The position numbers and the translations under genes are program-made. DNA of 64,000 bases from Bacillota bacterium (GTDB lineage: Bacteria; Bacillota; Dethiobacteria; DTU022; PWGO01), in the NCBI GenBank assembly GCA_012518215.1, contig JAAYSV010000046.1:42662-106661 (forward strand), in the 5' to 3' direction. A model generated the notes under the pieces. It saw nothing but the letters and a program-made list of their open reading frames with translations. It had not been told where the DNA came from and made no database searches. Positions 1 to 7,599 of the stretch are shown in pieces (positions within the stretch are counted from its first letter, which is position 1; each line of letters opens with the position of its first letter).

Positions 1-610
1 TAAGTTCTTCGGCAAGAACTACAGATTGCTTGCTATGATCACATCGTTCGAGAACTAACAGCGAATTTAATAAGTGAAATCTCTGATAGTTATTATCCCT
101 CAAAATTTTTTCAGCTTCAGCATGGAAGCGTTCATTATCCGAACTATAAACAATCATTTTATGAAAATCTGCTTTTTGGTCTGCAAGTAATACCGCTGAA
201 CGAGACGCGACGAAGGTGTTATAAAAATGACCTATATTATATACTATTGTTAAAATTTGAAGCAGATCTCCAATAGTAGGTATTTTACACCCGTTAGGAT
301 ATTGTAAGTTCGTATAAAATTCTGATGATTTGACTGGATTATTATATGTATATTTTAATTGATCTTGTAATTCCCTTTTTATTAATTGATGAAAATACAA
401 TTGTAAAAATACATAATCATATCTACTTTTCAATAATTTATTTTCGACCCTTATAACACCTAATTGAGGAACAGCCTTCATGCGTTCAATTATTCCGATT
501 GAATCTAACTCTTCATAGAGTTCCGTTGCATATGCATATAAATCAACCTTAACTTTTCCCGTATTTCTTCTACGCTTTTTTTTCCTGAGCAAGTCATTCA
601 CTATAATCAT
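1..610 (-). CDS. Unrecognised protein, C-terminus cut by window edge
   Basis: An uninterrupted reading frame runs from an ATG at 610 to the left edge (about 203 codons) without a stop. The ATG sits 6-8 nt after AAGGTGA, a good ribosome site. The protein begins MIIVNDLLRKKKRRRN (basic N-terminus) and is helical-looking, with a segment IVYNIGHFYNTF that recalls the HDIGH centre of HD phosphohydrolases, but with the H and D replaced by Y and N. That resemblance is weak and only inferred. Base composition is clearly more AT-rich than the rest of the window, which together with the adjacent IS-like repeats suggests recent transfer. I do not recognise the family. The frame is convincing because it stays open for 610 bp in AT-rich DNA and has a ribosome site. 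Confidence 0.7.
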   Translation of the reverse strand, partial: MIIVNDLLRKKKRRRNTGKVKVDLYAYATELYEELDSIGIIERMKAVPQLGVIRVENKLLKSRYDYVFLQLYFHQLIKRELQDQLKYTYNNPVKSSEFYTNLQYPNGCKIPTIGDLLQILTIVYNIGHFYNTFVASRSAVLLADQKADFHKMIVYSSDNERFHAEAEKILRDNNYQRFHLLNSLLVLERCDHSKQSVVLAEEL

Positions 611-708
611 TATCTTCACCTTGCCTTAATAATACTTTAAATGTATAATAATGAATTACCAATTCTACATCCATCCTGACCACACAACCTCGCCATTTTC
701 AAAAAAAC

Positions 709-784
709 ATCTAAATTGACCACTCGCAAACCCATGTTATCTAAATCGACCACTGGTTAAACACTGACATCTAAATCGACCACT
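709..784. repeat. Three 16-bp direct repeats at exact 30-bp spacing, IS21-end-like
   Basis: ATCTAAAT(T/C)GACCACT occurs at 709-724, 739-754 and 769-784, so the period is exactly 30 bp. The first and third copies are followed by CGCAA. Multiple short repeats reading GTGG(T/C)C-A/G-ATTT on the other strand are typical of the complex ends of IS21-family elements. No istA or istB lies on either side here, so this would be a solitary end or remnant. An array of protein-binding sites is the alternative. Confidence 0.6.
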
Positions 785-870
785 CGCAAGCATTTGATCC
801 TGTTTTGACATGTTCCCGCAAAGCAAAAAATTCACATTTCCCCCCAATAAATTTTAGACTTAAATTTACG

Positions 871-895
871 AAAAAGGCTTGTATCAAGCCTTTTT
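871..895. terminator. Bidirectional intrinsic terminator
   Basis: A perfect 11-bp stem, AAAAAGGCTTG / CAAGCCTTTTT, with a 3-nt loop. The A-run and T-run ends make it usable from either side. It would end transcription of the phosphoesterase gene coming from the right. Confidence 0.7.
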
Positions 896-1005
896 CACGA
901 GCCATGTCTTAGGCCCTTGACATCAATACTACCGTCTCAACATGCGTTGAAGCGTCACCGATATGGAACACATGTCAGGTGGCAACCCCTCCGACATCCC
1001 GCAGG

Positions 1006-1731
1006 TCATTCCTGCCCGGCACGATCCCCTATACCGGTGACAATTGGCGTCGGTACAAACCCAAGATGATCGGCGGCGACAAAAATATAACGTGTCCCGC
1101 CCAGTTTCCCTTCAAAGGCAAGCTTCCTGGCTTCGGCATGCAAGTGGCCATATATACAGATCTTGACCCCGTAAGCATCCAGCAGCTCCGTGAATCCCGA
1201 AGGCTCTCTCTTGACATTGAAGGGGGGAAAGTGTAACGACGCTATTATCTGCCGATATCCGCGATCATGAGCACTCTTCAACGACAACTCCAGCCTTTGC
1301 GTCTCGCGAAGATATATTTTCTGGTCTTCTTCGGGGTCAAAACGTGAATCCCCCGGGCAGATCCATCCCCTCGTTCCACAGATTGCCCACCCTTGAAAGT
1401 AATAATGATCGTTCTGTATGGCCCACATTCCAGACGGAAGGGCAGCCCGCACCCTGGAAATCGATTTCCACCAGTAGTCATGATTGCCCCGCACCAGTAT
1501 CTTCTGACCCGGGAGAGCTGCAATCCAGTTCAGATCACCCCGGGCACCCTCGAGGTGCATGGCCCAGGAAATATCCCCGGGAATGATAACCAGATCATGA
1601 TCTTTGATGTTGGACTGCCAGCCTTGCATGATCCTGTCCGGATGATCTTCCCACTCCGGTCCGAATATGTCCATCGGTTTGTTATCTTCTCCGGGGAGAT
1701 GAAGATCGGCCAATGCCCATATCGTTGTCAT
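1006..1731 (-). CDS. Metallophosphoesterase (calcineurin-like fold)
   Basis: 241 aa, the usual size for small soluble calcineurin-like phosphoesterases. All five metal-site blocks are present in order: D9-x-H11 (ADLHL), G52-D53 (PGDISW), GNHD at 82-85 followed by YWW, H166 (SLHFPP) and GHLH at 194-197. The enzyme should therefore bind two metal ions and hydrolyse a phosphomonoester or phosphodiester; the substrate cannot be told from sequence. The GNHDYWW and SLHFPPF blocks are typical of a conserved Bacillota group of unknown substrate. The ATG is preceded by GGTG. It is transcribed divergently from the TetR gene, with about 210 bp between them, and ends before the hairpin at 871-895. Confidence 0.9.
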   Translation of the reverse strand: MTTIWALADLHLPGEDNKPMDIFGPEWEDHPDRIMQGWQSNIKDHDLVIIPGDISWAMHLEGARGDLNWIAALPGQKILVRGNHDYWWKSISRVRAALPSGMWAIQNDHYYFQGWAICGTRGWICPGDSRFDPEEDQKIYLRETQRLELSLKSAHDRGYRQIIASLHFPPFNVKREPSGFTELLDAYGVKICIYGHLHAEARKLAFEGKLGGTRYIFVAADHLGFVPTPIVTGIGDRAGQE

Positions 1732-1774
1732 TTTTCACCACTCCATATATAAATAATTTTTTTTATTTCAATAG

Positions 1775-1803
1775 TTCACATTTTCTGAAAAGTGTGATAC
1801 AAT
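1775..1803 (+). promoter_or_regulatory. Promoter of the TetR gene with internal palindrome
   Basis: TTCACA (1775-1780), a 17-nt spacer and TACAAT (1798-1803) match the sigma-A consensus 5/6 in each box. An imperfect palindrome, CACATTTTCTGAAAAGTGTG (1777-1796), fills the space between the boxes, where a TetR-type repressor would block polymerase. It may therefore be the operator for autoregulation and for the divergent phosphoesterase gene; this is inference. Confidence 0.55.
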
Positions 1804-1942
1804 GAACAAAACTTCCCTTTCATAATCTTGGTAATGGCATCAATATACATATTATATACTTTTTGTACGGAATTATTGCAACAACGGTGAATGCATTCCG
1901 CTCCAGCTGAATCCGACAAAGGGAAAAAAGGAGGTTTCCACC

Positions 1943-2587
1943 TTGAGAGGAAAAGTTTATAAAAAAAGACCCTACCTTAGAAGCCGCATCACCCAGCAAC
2001 TGATCATCGAGACCGCAGAGAAAGTATTTCTGGAATACGGGTACCACAAAGCCACAATAACCAGAATCAGTCAGGAGGCAAATGTGGGATACGGTACTGT
2101 TTACAGCCATTTTCGCGGAAAAGAAGATCTCATGAACAGGGTTGTTGATCGGGCCATGGAAAATTTCAACAGCTTGCTCAACATTGACAAGCCCATCAAC
2201 AATCTGGAAGACCTGAAAGAAACTTTCCGGGATAAAATCCACGCCACCCTGGTCATGGCCGATGCCCGGCGCCCCCTTTTCAAAGTGCTGCAGAAATCAC
2301 TGGGGCAATCCGATGCCGTATTTGAACACTGGGACAAAATCATCGATCACTTCATCGCTCGCATCAAGAGGGACCTTGAAAAAGGGAGGGAAATTGGCCT
2401 GGTATCCCGCAACCTGGACCTGCAATTGTCAGCCAAGGCAATTATCCTGATGCTGGAAAGTTTCCTGTGGGAGATTGTACATGACCGGGAATCCGAACTG
2501 GACCCGCTGACCGATACCCTGACAGAGCTGTTTATCCAGGGGCTGTCTGAACGGGAGAAATCGCCCCTGTTCAAGATATTGAGTTAG
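1943..2587 (+). CDS. TetR/AcrR-family transcriptional regulator
   Basis: 214 aa. Residues about 14-60 form the TetR helix-turn-helix, with the diagnostic run TRISQEANVGYGTVYSHF. The remaining helices are a ligand or dimer domain like that of fatty-acid-responsive regulators (inference only). The start is a TTG at 1943, fixed by an excellent ribosome site AAAGGAGG (about 1927-1934). The leader from the promoter at 1775-1803 is about 130 nt. The gene converges on the 5-formyl-THF cyclo-ligase gene and their stop codons overlap by 4 nt. The target genes and the ligand are unknown. The palindrome in its own promoter suggests autorepression. Confidence 0.92.
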   Translation: MRGKVYKKRPYLRSRITQQLIIETAEKVFLEYGYHKATITRISQEANVGYGTVYSHFRGKEDLMNRVVDRAMENFNSLLNIDKPINNLEDLKETFRDKIHATLVMADARRPLFKVLQKSLGQSDAVFEHWDKIIDHFIARIKRDLEKGREIGLVSRNLDLQLSAKAIILMLESFLWEIVHDRESELDPLTDTLTELFIQGLSEREKSPLFKILS

Positions 2588-3159
2588 AAAGAGAGTACCC
2601 TTTCCTCGGTGACGATGGCGTCAACACGGCGATCCCAGGGATCCACCGGTACCTGTTCCACTATCTGGTGATCAAAAACCGTGGCCACGAGTGGGGTGTT
2701 TTCCTGCAGCCGCTCAAAAAATCGATCATAGTAACCGCCCCCGTAACCGAGCCTGTTCCCTGACAGGTCAAAAGCCACCCCGGGTACAATTACCATATCG
2801 ATCAAACGGGGTTCCACAGGGCGCAATTTTTCGGGCGGGGGCTCGGGGATCCCGTATTCCCCGGGAACAAGATCATCATCCCAATTCAACAAAAGGGATG
2901 GAATAAGTTCTCTTTTTTCTTTTATGGTTCGCGGCACCAGTACCTTTTTGTGCAATTCCATACTTCTTTCCGCCAGATAACGGGTGTCCACTTCATTCCT
3001 GAAGGGAACGAAGAACATGATCGTCTCTGCTTTTCGGTAAGCCTCCAGTCCTACAAAATTTTCGGTGATGGCCAGACTTTTTTCCCTGATCTCGGCAGCC
3101 GTGAATAGATCCCTGATTTTCAGAATTTTGCGTCGCAATTGCTTCTTTTCCTGCGGCAA
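2584..3159 (-). CDS. 5-formyltetrahydrofolate cyclo-ligase
   Basis: 191 aa from a TTG start at 3159, chosen because AAAGGAG lies about 8 nt upstream and the family begins with a K-x-x-L-R-x-x-x-L-x-x-R helix (here KKQLRRKILKIRD). An upstream frame extension of 22 codons is probably untranslated. It converts 5-formyl-THF to 5,10-methenyl-THF using ATP. The C-terminal signature PGVAFDLSGNRLGYGGGYYDRF contains the glycine-rich nucleotide/folate loop. The N-terminal KKxLR and GEYGIPEP segments also fit. In B. subtilis the orthologue is yqgN. It lies alone between convergent tetR and the prolyl-tRNA synthetase gene. Length and motifs are normal. Confidence 0.93.
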   Translation of the reverse strand: MPQEKKQLRRKILKIRDLFTAAEIREKSLAITENFVGLEAYRKAETIMFFVPFRNEVDTRYLAERSMELHKKVLVPRTIKEKRELIPSLLLNWDDDLVPGEYGIPEPPPEKLRPVEPRLIDMVIVPGVAFDLSGNRLGYGGGYYDRFFERLQENTPLVATVFDHQIVEQVPVDPWDRRVDAIVTEERVLSF

Positions 3160-3345
3160 CGGTTCCACTCCTTTCCTGGATAAAGACAATATACCATATT
3201 TTATCTTGTCGGCTTCCATGGGCAACCTTGGTTGCCCTGTTGTTCGTAAAGTTACAAATTGTCAACCCCGGCAATGGTATGCTTTGAATTCGCGTAGCCG
3301 GAACCCGACCCTTGCTGCATGAAGAGGGCGATGGCAAGGACCGGA

Positions 3346-4806
3346 TCAGTAGGAACGCGCAAAATAAACCCGGTAACGCGCTTCCTCCCCGCAACAGAGG
3401 CAGGTGCGAGGTCCATCCCCGTTGTCCTGTTCGGCAATGATACACCTGATCGTCGCCCCGGTCTCTTCCTTGATACACTCCTCGCATGATTCCTTGCCGC
3501 ACCATCCGCTCAGGACGAACCCCCTGCTGTCTGCCATATGGGTCTGGAATTGTTCATAATCGTCCATGGTAACCGTATGCTCGGAAAGGAAAGCCCGGGC
3601 CCGGCGGTACATATCGCCCTGTATTTCTTTCAGAAGTTCCGGCACCCTGGCGGGAACATCTTCGAAAGGAATTTCTTCCCGCCCGCCCGTGTCCCTGCGT
3701 ACGGCAATCACCCTCCCATTCCTGATGTCCCGGGGACCGAGTTCAATGCGCAAGGGAACCCCCTTCATCTCCCATTCGTTGAATTTCCACCCGGGGGAAT
3801 AACCTTCGCGGTCATCCACCTTGAGGCGCACGATATTTTCCAGCTTTGCCGCAATATTGCCGACTTCCGCCAGGACTGTTTCCCGATCCTTTTTGGTGAT
3901 GATGGGGATGATCACGGCCTGCAGCGGGGCAATCGCCGGGGGAAGAACCAGTCCCCGGTCATCTCCATGGACCATGATCACGGCACCGATGAGCCGCGTC
4001 GACACCCCCCATGAAGTCTGCCAGACATATTTGAGCTGATCATCCATATCCATGAAAGTGATGTCAAATACACGTGCAAAATGCTGGCCCAGATTGTGCG
4101 AGGTTCCGGCCTGCAGCGCTTTGCCATCGCTCATCAGTGCTTCCACCGTGTAAGTATGCAGGGCGCCGGCAAATTTTTCCTTCTCCGTTTTCTGGCCGGT
4201 GTACACGGGAATGGCCAGTTCATCTTCGATGAATTCACGGTAAACATCCAACATCTTCAAGGCTTCGTCTTCTGCTTCCTCTTCCGCGCGGTGACAGGTA
4301 TGACCCTCCTGCCACAAGAACTCGGATGTGCGCAAGAAGGGACGGGTTGATTTTTCCCAGCGGACGACATTGCACCACTGGTTGATCAGGACCGGCAGAT
4401 CCCGCCATGACTGGATCCACCGGGAATACATGTTACAGATGATTGCTTCGGAAGTCGGCCTGATAAAAAGCGGTTCGGCGAGTTCCTCGTCCCCGCCCCG
4501 GGTTACCCAGGCCACCTCGGGGGCAAAGCCCTCGACATGATCGGCCTCCTTCTGCAGGAGATTCCGGGGTATGAACAGGGGAAAATAGGCATTTTCGTGC
4601 CCGGTGTCCTTGATACGCCGATCGAGCAACCTCTGGATATTCTCCCAGATTGCATAGCCGTAAGGACGGATGACCATGCATCCCTTCACCGGTGCATAAT
4701 CCATCAACTCGGCCTTGAGGATAATATCAACATACCACTGGGAGTAATCCTCGGACTGCGAGGTGATTTCTTTTACAAATTCCTTCTCTACGTTTTTGTC
4801 AACCAT
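3346..4806 (-). CDS. proS: Prolyl-tRNA synthetase, archaeal/eukaryotic type
   Basis: 486 aa from the ATG, which has GGAGGAAG upstream; one more in-frame GTG codon precedes it. The protein charges tRNA-Pro with proline. It is the short form without the editing insertion: class II motif 1 region GCMVIRPYGYAIWENIQ, motif 2 RPTSEAIICNMYSRWI and TSEFLWQEGHT, motif 3 GDDRGLVLPP. An anticodon-binding domain follows, then a C-terminal zinc-like domain with CGKESCEEC and a CLCCGEEA pair ending in YFARSY, typical of archaeal-type ProRS. Many Bacillota carry this type in place of the bacterial long ProRS. No T-box leader is seen in the 97 bp upstream. Confidence 0.95.
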   Translation of the reverse strand: MVDKNVEKEFVKEITSQSEDYSQWYVDIILKAELMDYAPVKGCMVIRPYGYAIWENIQRLLDRRIKDTGHENAYFPLFIPRNLLQKEADHVEGFAPEVAWVTRGGDEELAEPLFIRPTSEAIICNMYSRWIQSWRDLPVLINQWCNVVRWEKSTRPFLRTSEFLWQEGHTCHRAEEEAEDEALKMLDVYREFIEDELAIPVYTGQKTEKEKFAGALHTYTVEALMSDGKALQAGTSHNLGQHFARVFDITFMDMDDQLKYVWQTSWGVSTRLIGAVIMVHGDDRGLVLPPAIAPLQAVIIPIITKKDRETVLAEVGNIAAKLENIVRLKVDDREGYSPGWKFNEWEMKGVPLRIELGPRDIRNGRVIAVRRDTGGREEIPFEDVPARVPELLKEIQGDMYRRARAFLSEHTVTMDDYEQFQTHMADSRGFVLSGWCGKESCEECIKEETGATIRCIIAEQDNGDGPRTCLCCGEEARYRVYFARSY

Positions 4807-4906
4807 CACTCTTCCTCCCCATCGCCCCGCCGCCCTTTCGTTGAACGGCGGTCTGCAATTTTTTCAAATTGAAGGCTTAACGGGCAGACCACCCGCTTCG
4901 GTTCCG

Positions 4907-6211
4907 TTATTCTATCTTTTCTATTATGGAAACGGCATGGTTTTCATCGCGGAGGTGTTCGCGGAGGCATCTGTTGGCTTCTTCCGCCGTTACCTCCTTC
5001 AACAGTTCCGGATAGGCAAAGAAATCCAACCCCCTGAAACGATATGCCAGGAAGTTGTTGGCGATATATTCAAGAGAATTGAAACGGCGCATGAAATTGC
5101 CCAGCTTGGCCCTTGCCAGCCGTTCCACCTGTTCACGGCCAAAGCCTTCTGCCTTCGTCTTCTCTATCCCTTCCATGATGCGGCTGTAAAGCAGTTCGGG
5201 ATCCCTGGTTTCAGCACTGATTATCGTGTAAGCATAGTTTTTGTCCATCACGTACCCCGCTTCGAACTGGTCATTGATAAGGCCTTCCTCGTAAAGCTCG
5301 TTGTAAAAGGGCTCGCTTTCGGCAAAGATTATATCCATGACCAGATCGTTGACGATCTCATGTTTCAACGCCTCTCTTGCCGGTAGAGACTCCGGGGATC
5401 TGTCCTTGAAGCCGATATTGATAAGCGGCTCGGCCACGACCATGGATTGCACCACCCGGCGCCTGTTGATTTCCGACGGTTCCCGCGGATAACTGCGTCT
5501 GATCTTGCCGAGCGGGCTGTAATCACGGGCCATGTAATTGCGAGCTACCTGCCGCCCGATCTCATCGGGATCGATCCCCCCGCCGACAACGAAAAGGGCC
5601 ATGTTTTCGGGATGGTAAAATGTGTGGTAACAACGGTAAAGAACTTCCGGTGTGATGCGGCTGATACTTTCCACCGTGCCGGCGATATCTATCTTGACCG
5701 GATGTTCACGGTAGAGCGCATCCAGAAGGTTGAAGAAAATACGCCACTGGGGATTGTCATCGTACATACGTATTTCCTGCGCAATAATCCCCTGTTCTTT
5801 CCGGACCGACTCTTCGGTAAAATAAGGGTCCTGAACAAAGTCCAACAGCAATTCAAGGCTGTCAGCAAAGTTCTGGGTGCTGGAGAACAGATACGCCGTC
5901 TGTGTAAAAGAGGTGAAGGCGTTGGCCTGCGCCCCCAGTGCCGCAAATCGATGAAAGACATCACCCCGGTCATCCTCGAACAATTTATGTTCCAGGAAGT
6001 GTGCCACGCCATCGGGAATTTCGACGTATTCATCCCTCCCGTTGACCATGAAGCGATGATCGATGGAACCGAAAGAGGTGGCCAGAACAGCATAACCCTT
6101 TTGGTACCCCTTCTTGGGCAGAATATACAGGTTCAGGCCGGGAGGAACCTCCCCGTGGTAAACCTGTTCCTTGAGCAGATCGTTGCGTAAAATGGTCCAA
6201 TCAGGAATCAT
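4907..6211 (-). CDS. yfmH: M16-family zinc peptidase, YfmH-like
   Basis: 434 aa. The inverzincin motif HFLEH (H-x-x-E-H) and the downstream glutamate in the QEIRMYDD segment show an intact zinc site, so this is the catalytic partner of the pair. The start is the ATG at 6211, with GGGGAGGAG 8 nt upstream; an in-frame GTG at 6235 overlaps that site and is less likely. The gene overlaps the end of the yfmF-like gene by 11 nt, so the two are translationally coupled and probably act as a heterodimer, as M16 pairs do. In B. subtilis, YfmF/YfmH have been linked to EF-P 5-aminopentanol modification; that role here is inferred from family and order. Confidence 0.9.
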   Translation of the reverse strand: MIPDWTILRNDLLKEQVYHGEVPPGLNLYILPKKGYQKGYAVLATSFGSIDHRFMVNGRDEYVEIPDGVAHFLEHKLFEDDRGDVFHRFAALGAQANAFTSFTQTAYLFSSTQNFADSLELLLDFVQDPYFTEESVRKEQGIIAQEIRMYDDNPQWRIFFNLLDALYREHPVKIDIAGTVESISRITPEVLYRCYHTFYHPENMALFVVGGGIDPDEIGRQVARNYMARDYSPLGKIRRSYPREPSEINRRRVVQSMVVAEPLINIGFKDRSPESLPAREALKHEIVNDLVMDIIFAESEPFYNELYEEGLINDQFEAGYVMDKNYAYTIISAETRDPELLYSRIMEGIEKTKAEGFGREQVERLARAKLGNFMRRFNSLEYIANNFLAYRFRGLDFFAYPELLKEVTAEEANRCLREHLRDENHAVSIIEKIE

Positions 6212-7499
6212 GGCCTTTCTCCTCCCCTCCGTCACCGTGCAAGAAGTAGACGGTGTCCAACCTAACTCTTCGGGCCGCGGCGACGACTTCTTCCATTGTA
6301 ACCTGTTGTATTTTTTCGATCACTTCATCAAGCCCCCGGTGCCGCCCACCTATATCGGCATCAAGATGGAAATTGATGATATTGCCCGGATGGTCGGCCT
6401 GGGATCGCAGCTGGTTTATAAAACCGATGCGCGTATTCTCCATCTCATCCCGGGTGATTTCACCATCGGCAATGGCTTCAGTCTGTGCCTGTATAATCTC
6501 CAGGGACTTGCAGTAGTGCACAGGATCTATACCGGCGGCAATGATCATGATCCCTTTGTGCTTCTCCAATCGCGAGAAAACAAAATAGGCCAGGCTTGCT
6601 TTTTCCCTTACGTTCTGAAACAGCTTCGAGTGGGGGAAAACGCCAAGGATGCCGTTGTAAAAAGCCAGGGGATAGTAAAGTTCATGGTCAAGGGTAATGT
6701 TGGTACGATAGCCAAGAACGAGCTGGGCCTGATTTACAGGCATCAACTCCTCCCTGACAAGAACCTCCCGGCCATTGCCCGAAATCTCCGTGGGAGGCAA
6801 TTCCCTGGGTGTCGTTTCCCGGGCAAATGAAAAGGTGTCGGCAACTATTTCCTCGATCTTCTCCCGGTCGCGTAGCCCAACCATGTAAAGATCAATCGGG
6901 TTCTCAACGAGTAATTCGCGGGAATAGCGATAAAGGCCCCGGGGTTCAATCGACGTCAATCCCCCCACGTAGCCCAGTTTGTATATTCCAAACCGCTCAT
7001 GACTGCACATCTCCTGGATACAGCGTTCCAGCGCATAGGCAGTTTTGTTGTTGATCAGGCTTTTGATCTCCTGTCCCAGTTGGACCTTCTCCTGCTCGAC
7101 ATATGCAGACCGGAACCCGCCCTCTTCAACCAGCGGTTCACTCAGGATGCTTCTTAATATGTCCAGCCCCCTTCGCAAATGATTGTCCTCTTCCAGATAA
7201 CCGGGGTGAACCATATCCAGCGAAATCTCCACCAGCTGGCGTTCCCCCTTCTTTCCCACACTGGTGGAAAGTTCAGCCCCGTACAGGTTCTCAAGCTCCC
7301 GCTGCAGGCAGATTGTCTCGGGATACCTTTGTGTTCCCCTTTTCAATACCGATGGCAACAGGGCAGTCCCGGTGGCCAGTTCCTTCCTGAGTTCCTGATG
7401 AATGTACATCTTCATGGTCACCGTTTTGAATTTGTCGGTGGGCAACCAGAAGAAACGTATGCCGTTGGCAAGTTCATTGACGATCGGCTTTCCAAACAA
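6201..7499 (-). CDS. yfmF: M16-family inactive subunit, YfmF-like
   Basis: 432 aa, TTG start with GGAGGGTG upstream. It has the M16 fold (N-terminal half with QELRKELATGTALLPSVL, C-terminal half with the LVREELMPVNQAQLVLGYR strand), but the HxxEH zinc site is absent; the position is occupied by LLPSVLKRGT. That is normal for the non-catalytic YfmF subunit, whose C-terminal domain carries an R/Y-type substrate-binding region. It is first in the pair, directly followed by yfmH with overlap. About 100 bp separates it from the upstream membrane-protein gene, so it may start its own transcript. Confidence 0.88.
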   Translation of the reverse strand: MFGKPIVNELANGIRFFWLPTDKFKTVTMKMYIHQELRKELATGTALLPSVLKRGTQRYPETICLQRELENLYGAELSTSVGKKGERQLVEISLDMVHPGYLEEDNHLRRGLDILRSILSEPLVEEGGFRSAYVEQEKVQLGQEIKSLINNKTAYALERCIQEMCSHERFGIYKLGYVGGLTSIEPRGLYRYSRELLVENPIDLYMVGLRDREKIEEIVADTFSFARETTPRELPPTEISGNGREVLVREELMPVNQAQLVLGYRTNITLDHELYYPLAFYNGILGVFPHSKLFQNVREKASLAYFVFSRLEKHKGIMIIAAGIDPVHYCKSLEIIQAQTEAIADGEITRDEMENTRIGFINQLRSQADHPGNIINFHLDADIGGRHRGLDEVIEKIQQVTMEEVVAAARRVRLDTVYFLHGDGGEEKGHDS

Positions 7500-7599
7500 G
7501 TCTACACCCTCCCCACTGCTTTCAGTCAGTTTATAATGATACCAAGGATCTTAATTTCCATAAACAGTACCATATTTCCTGCTTGTACCTCCTTTTCTC

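Noticed and set aside
709..784. CRISPR array
   Set aside because: The period is 30 bp with only 14 bp between 16-bp units, too short for spacers, and no cas genes are seen.
4810..4906. Possible T-box upstream of the prolyl-tRNA synthetase
   Set aside because: The gap to the upstream gene is only 97 bp and lacks the GGGTGGNACCGCG element.
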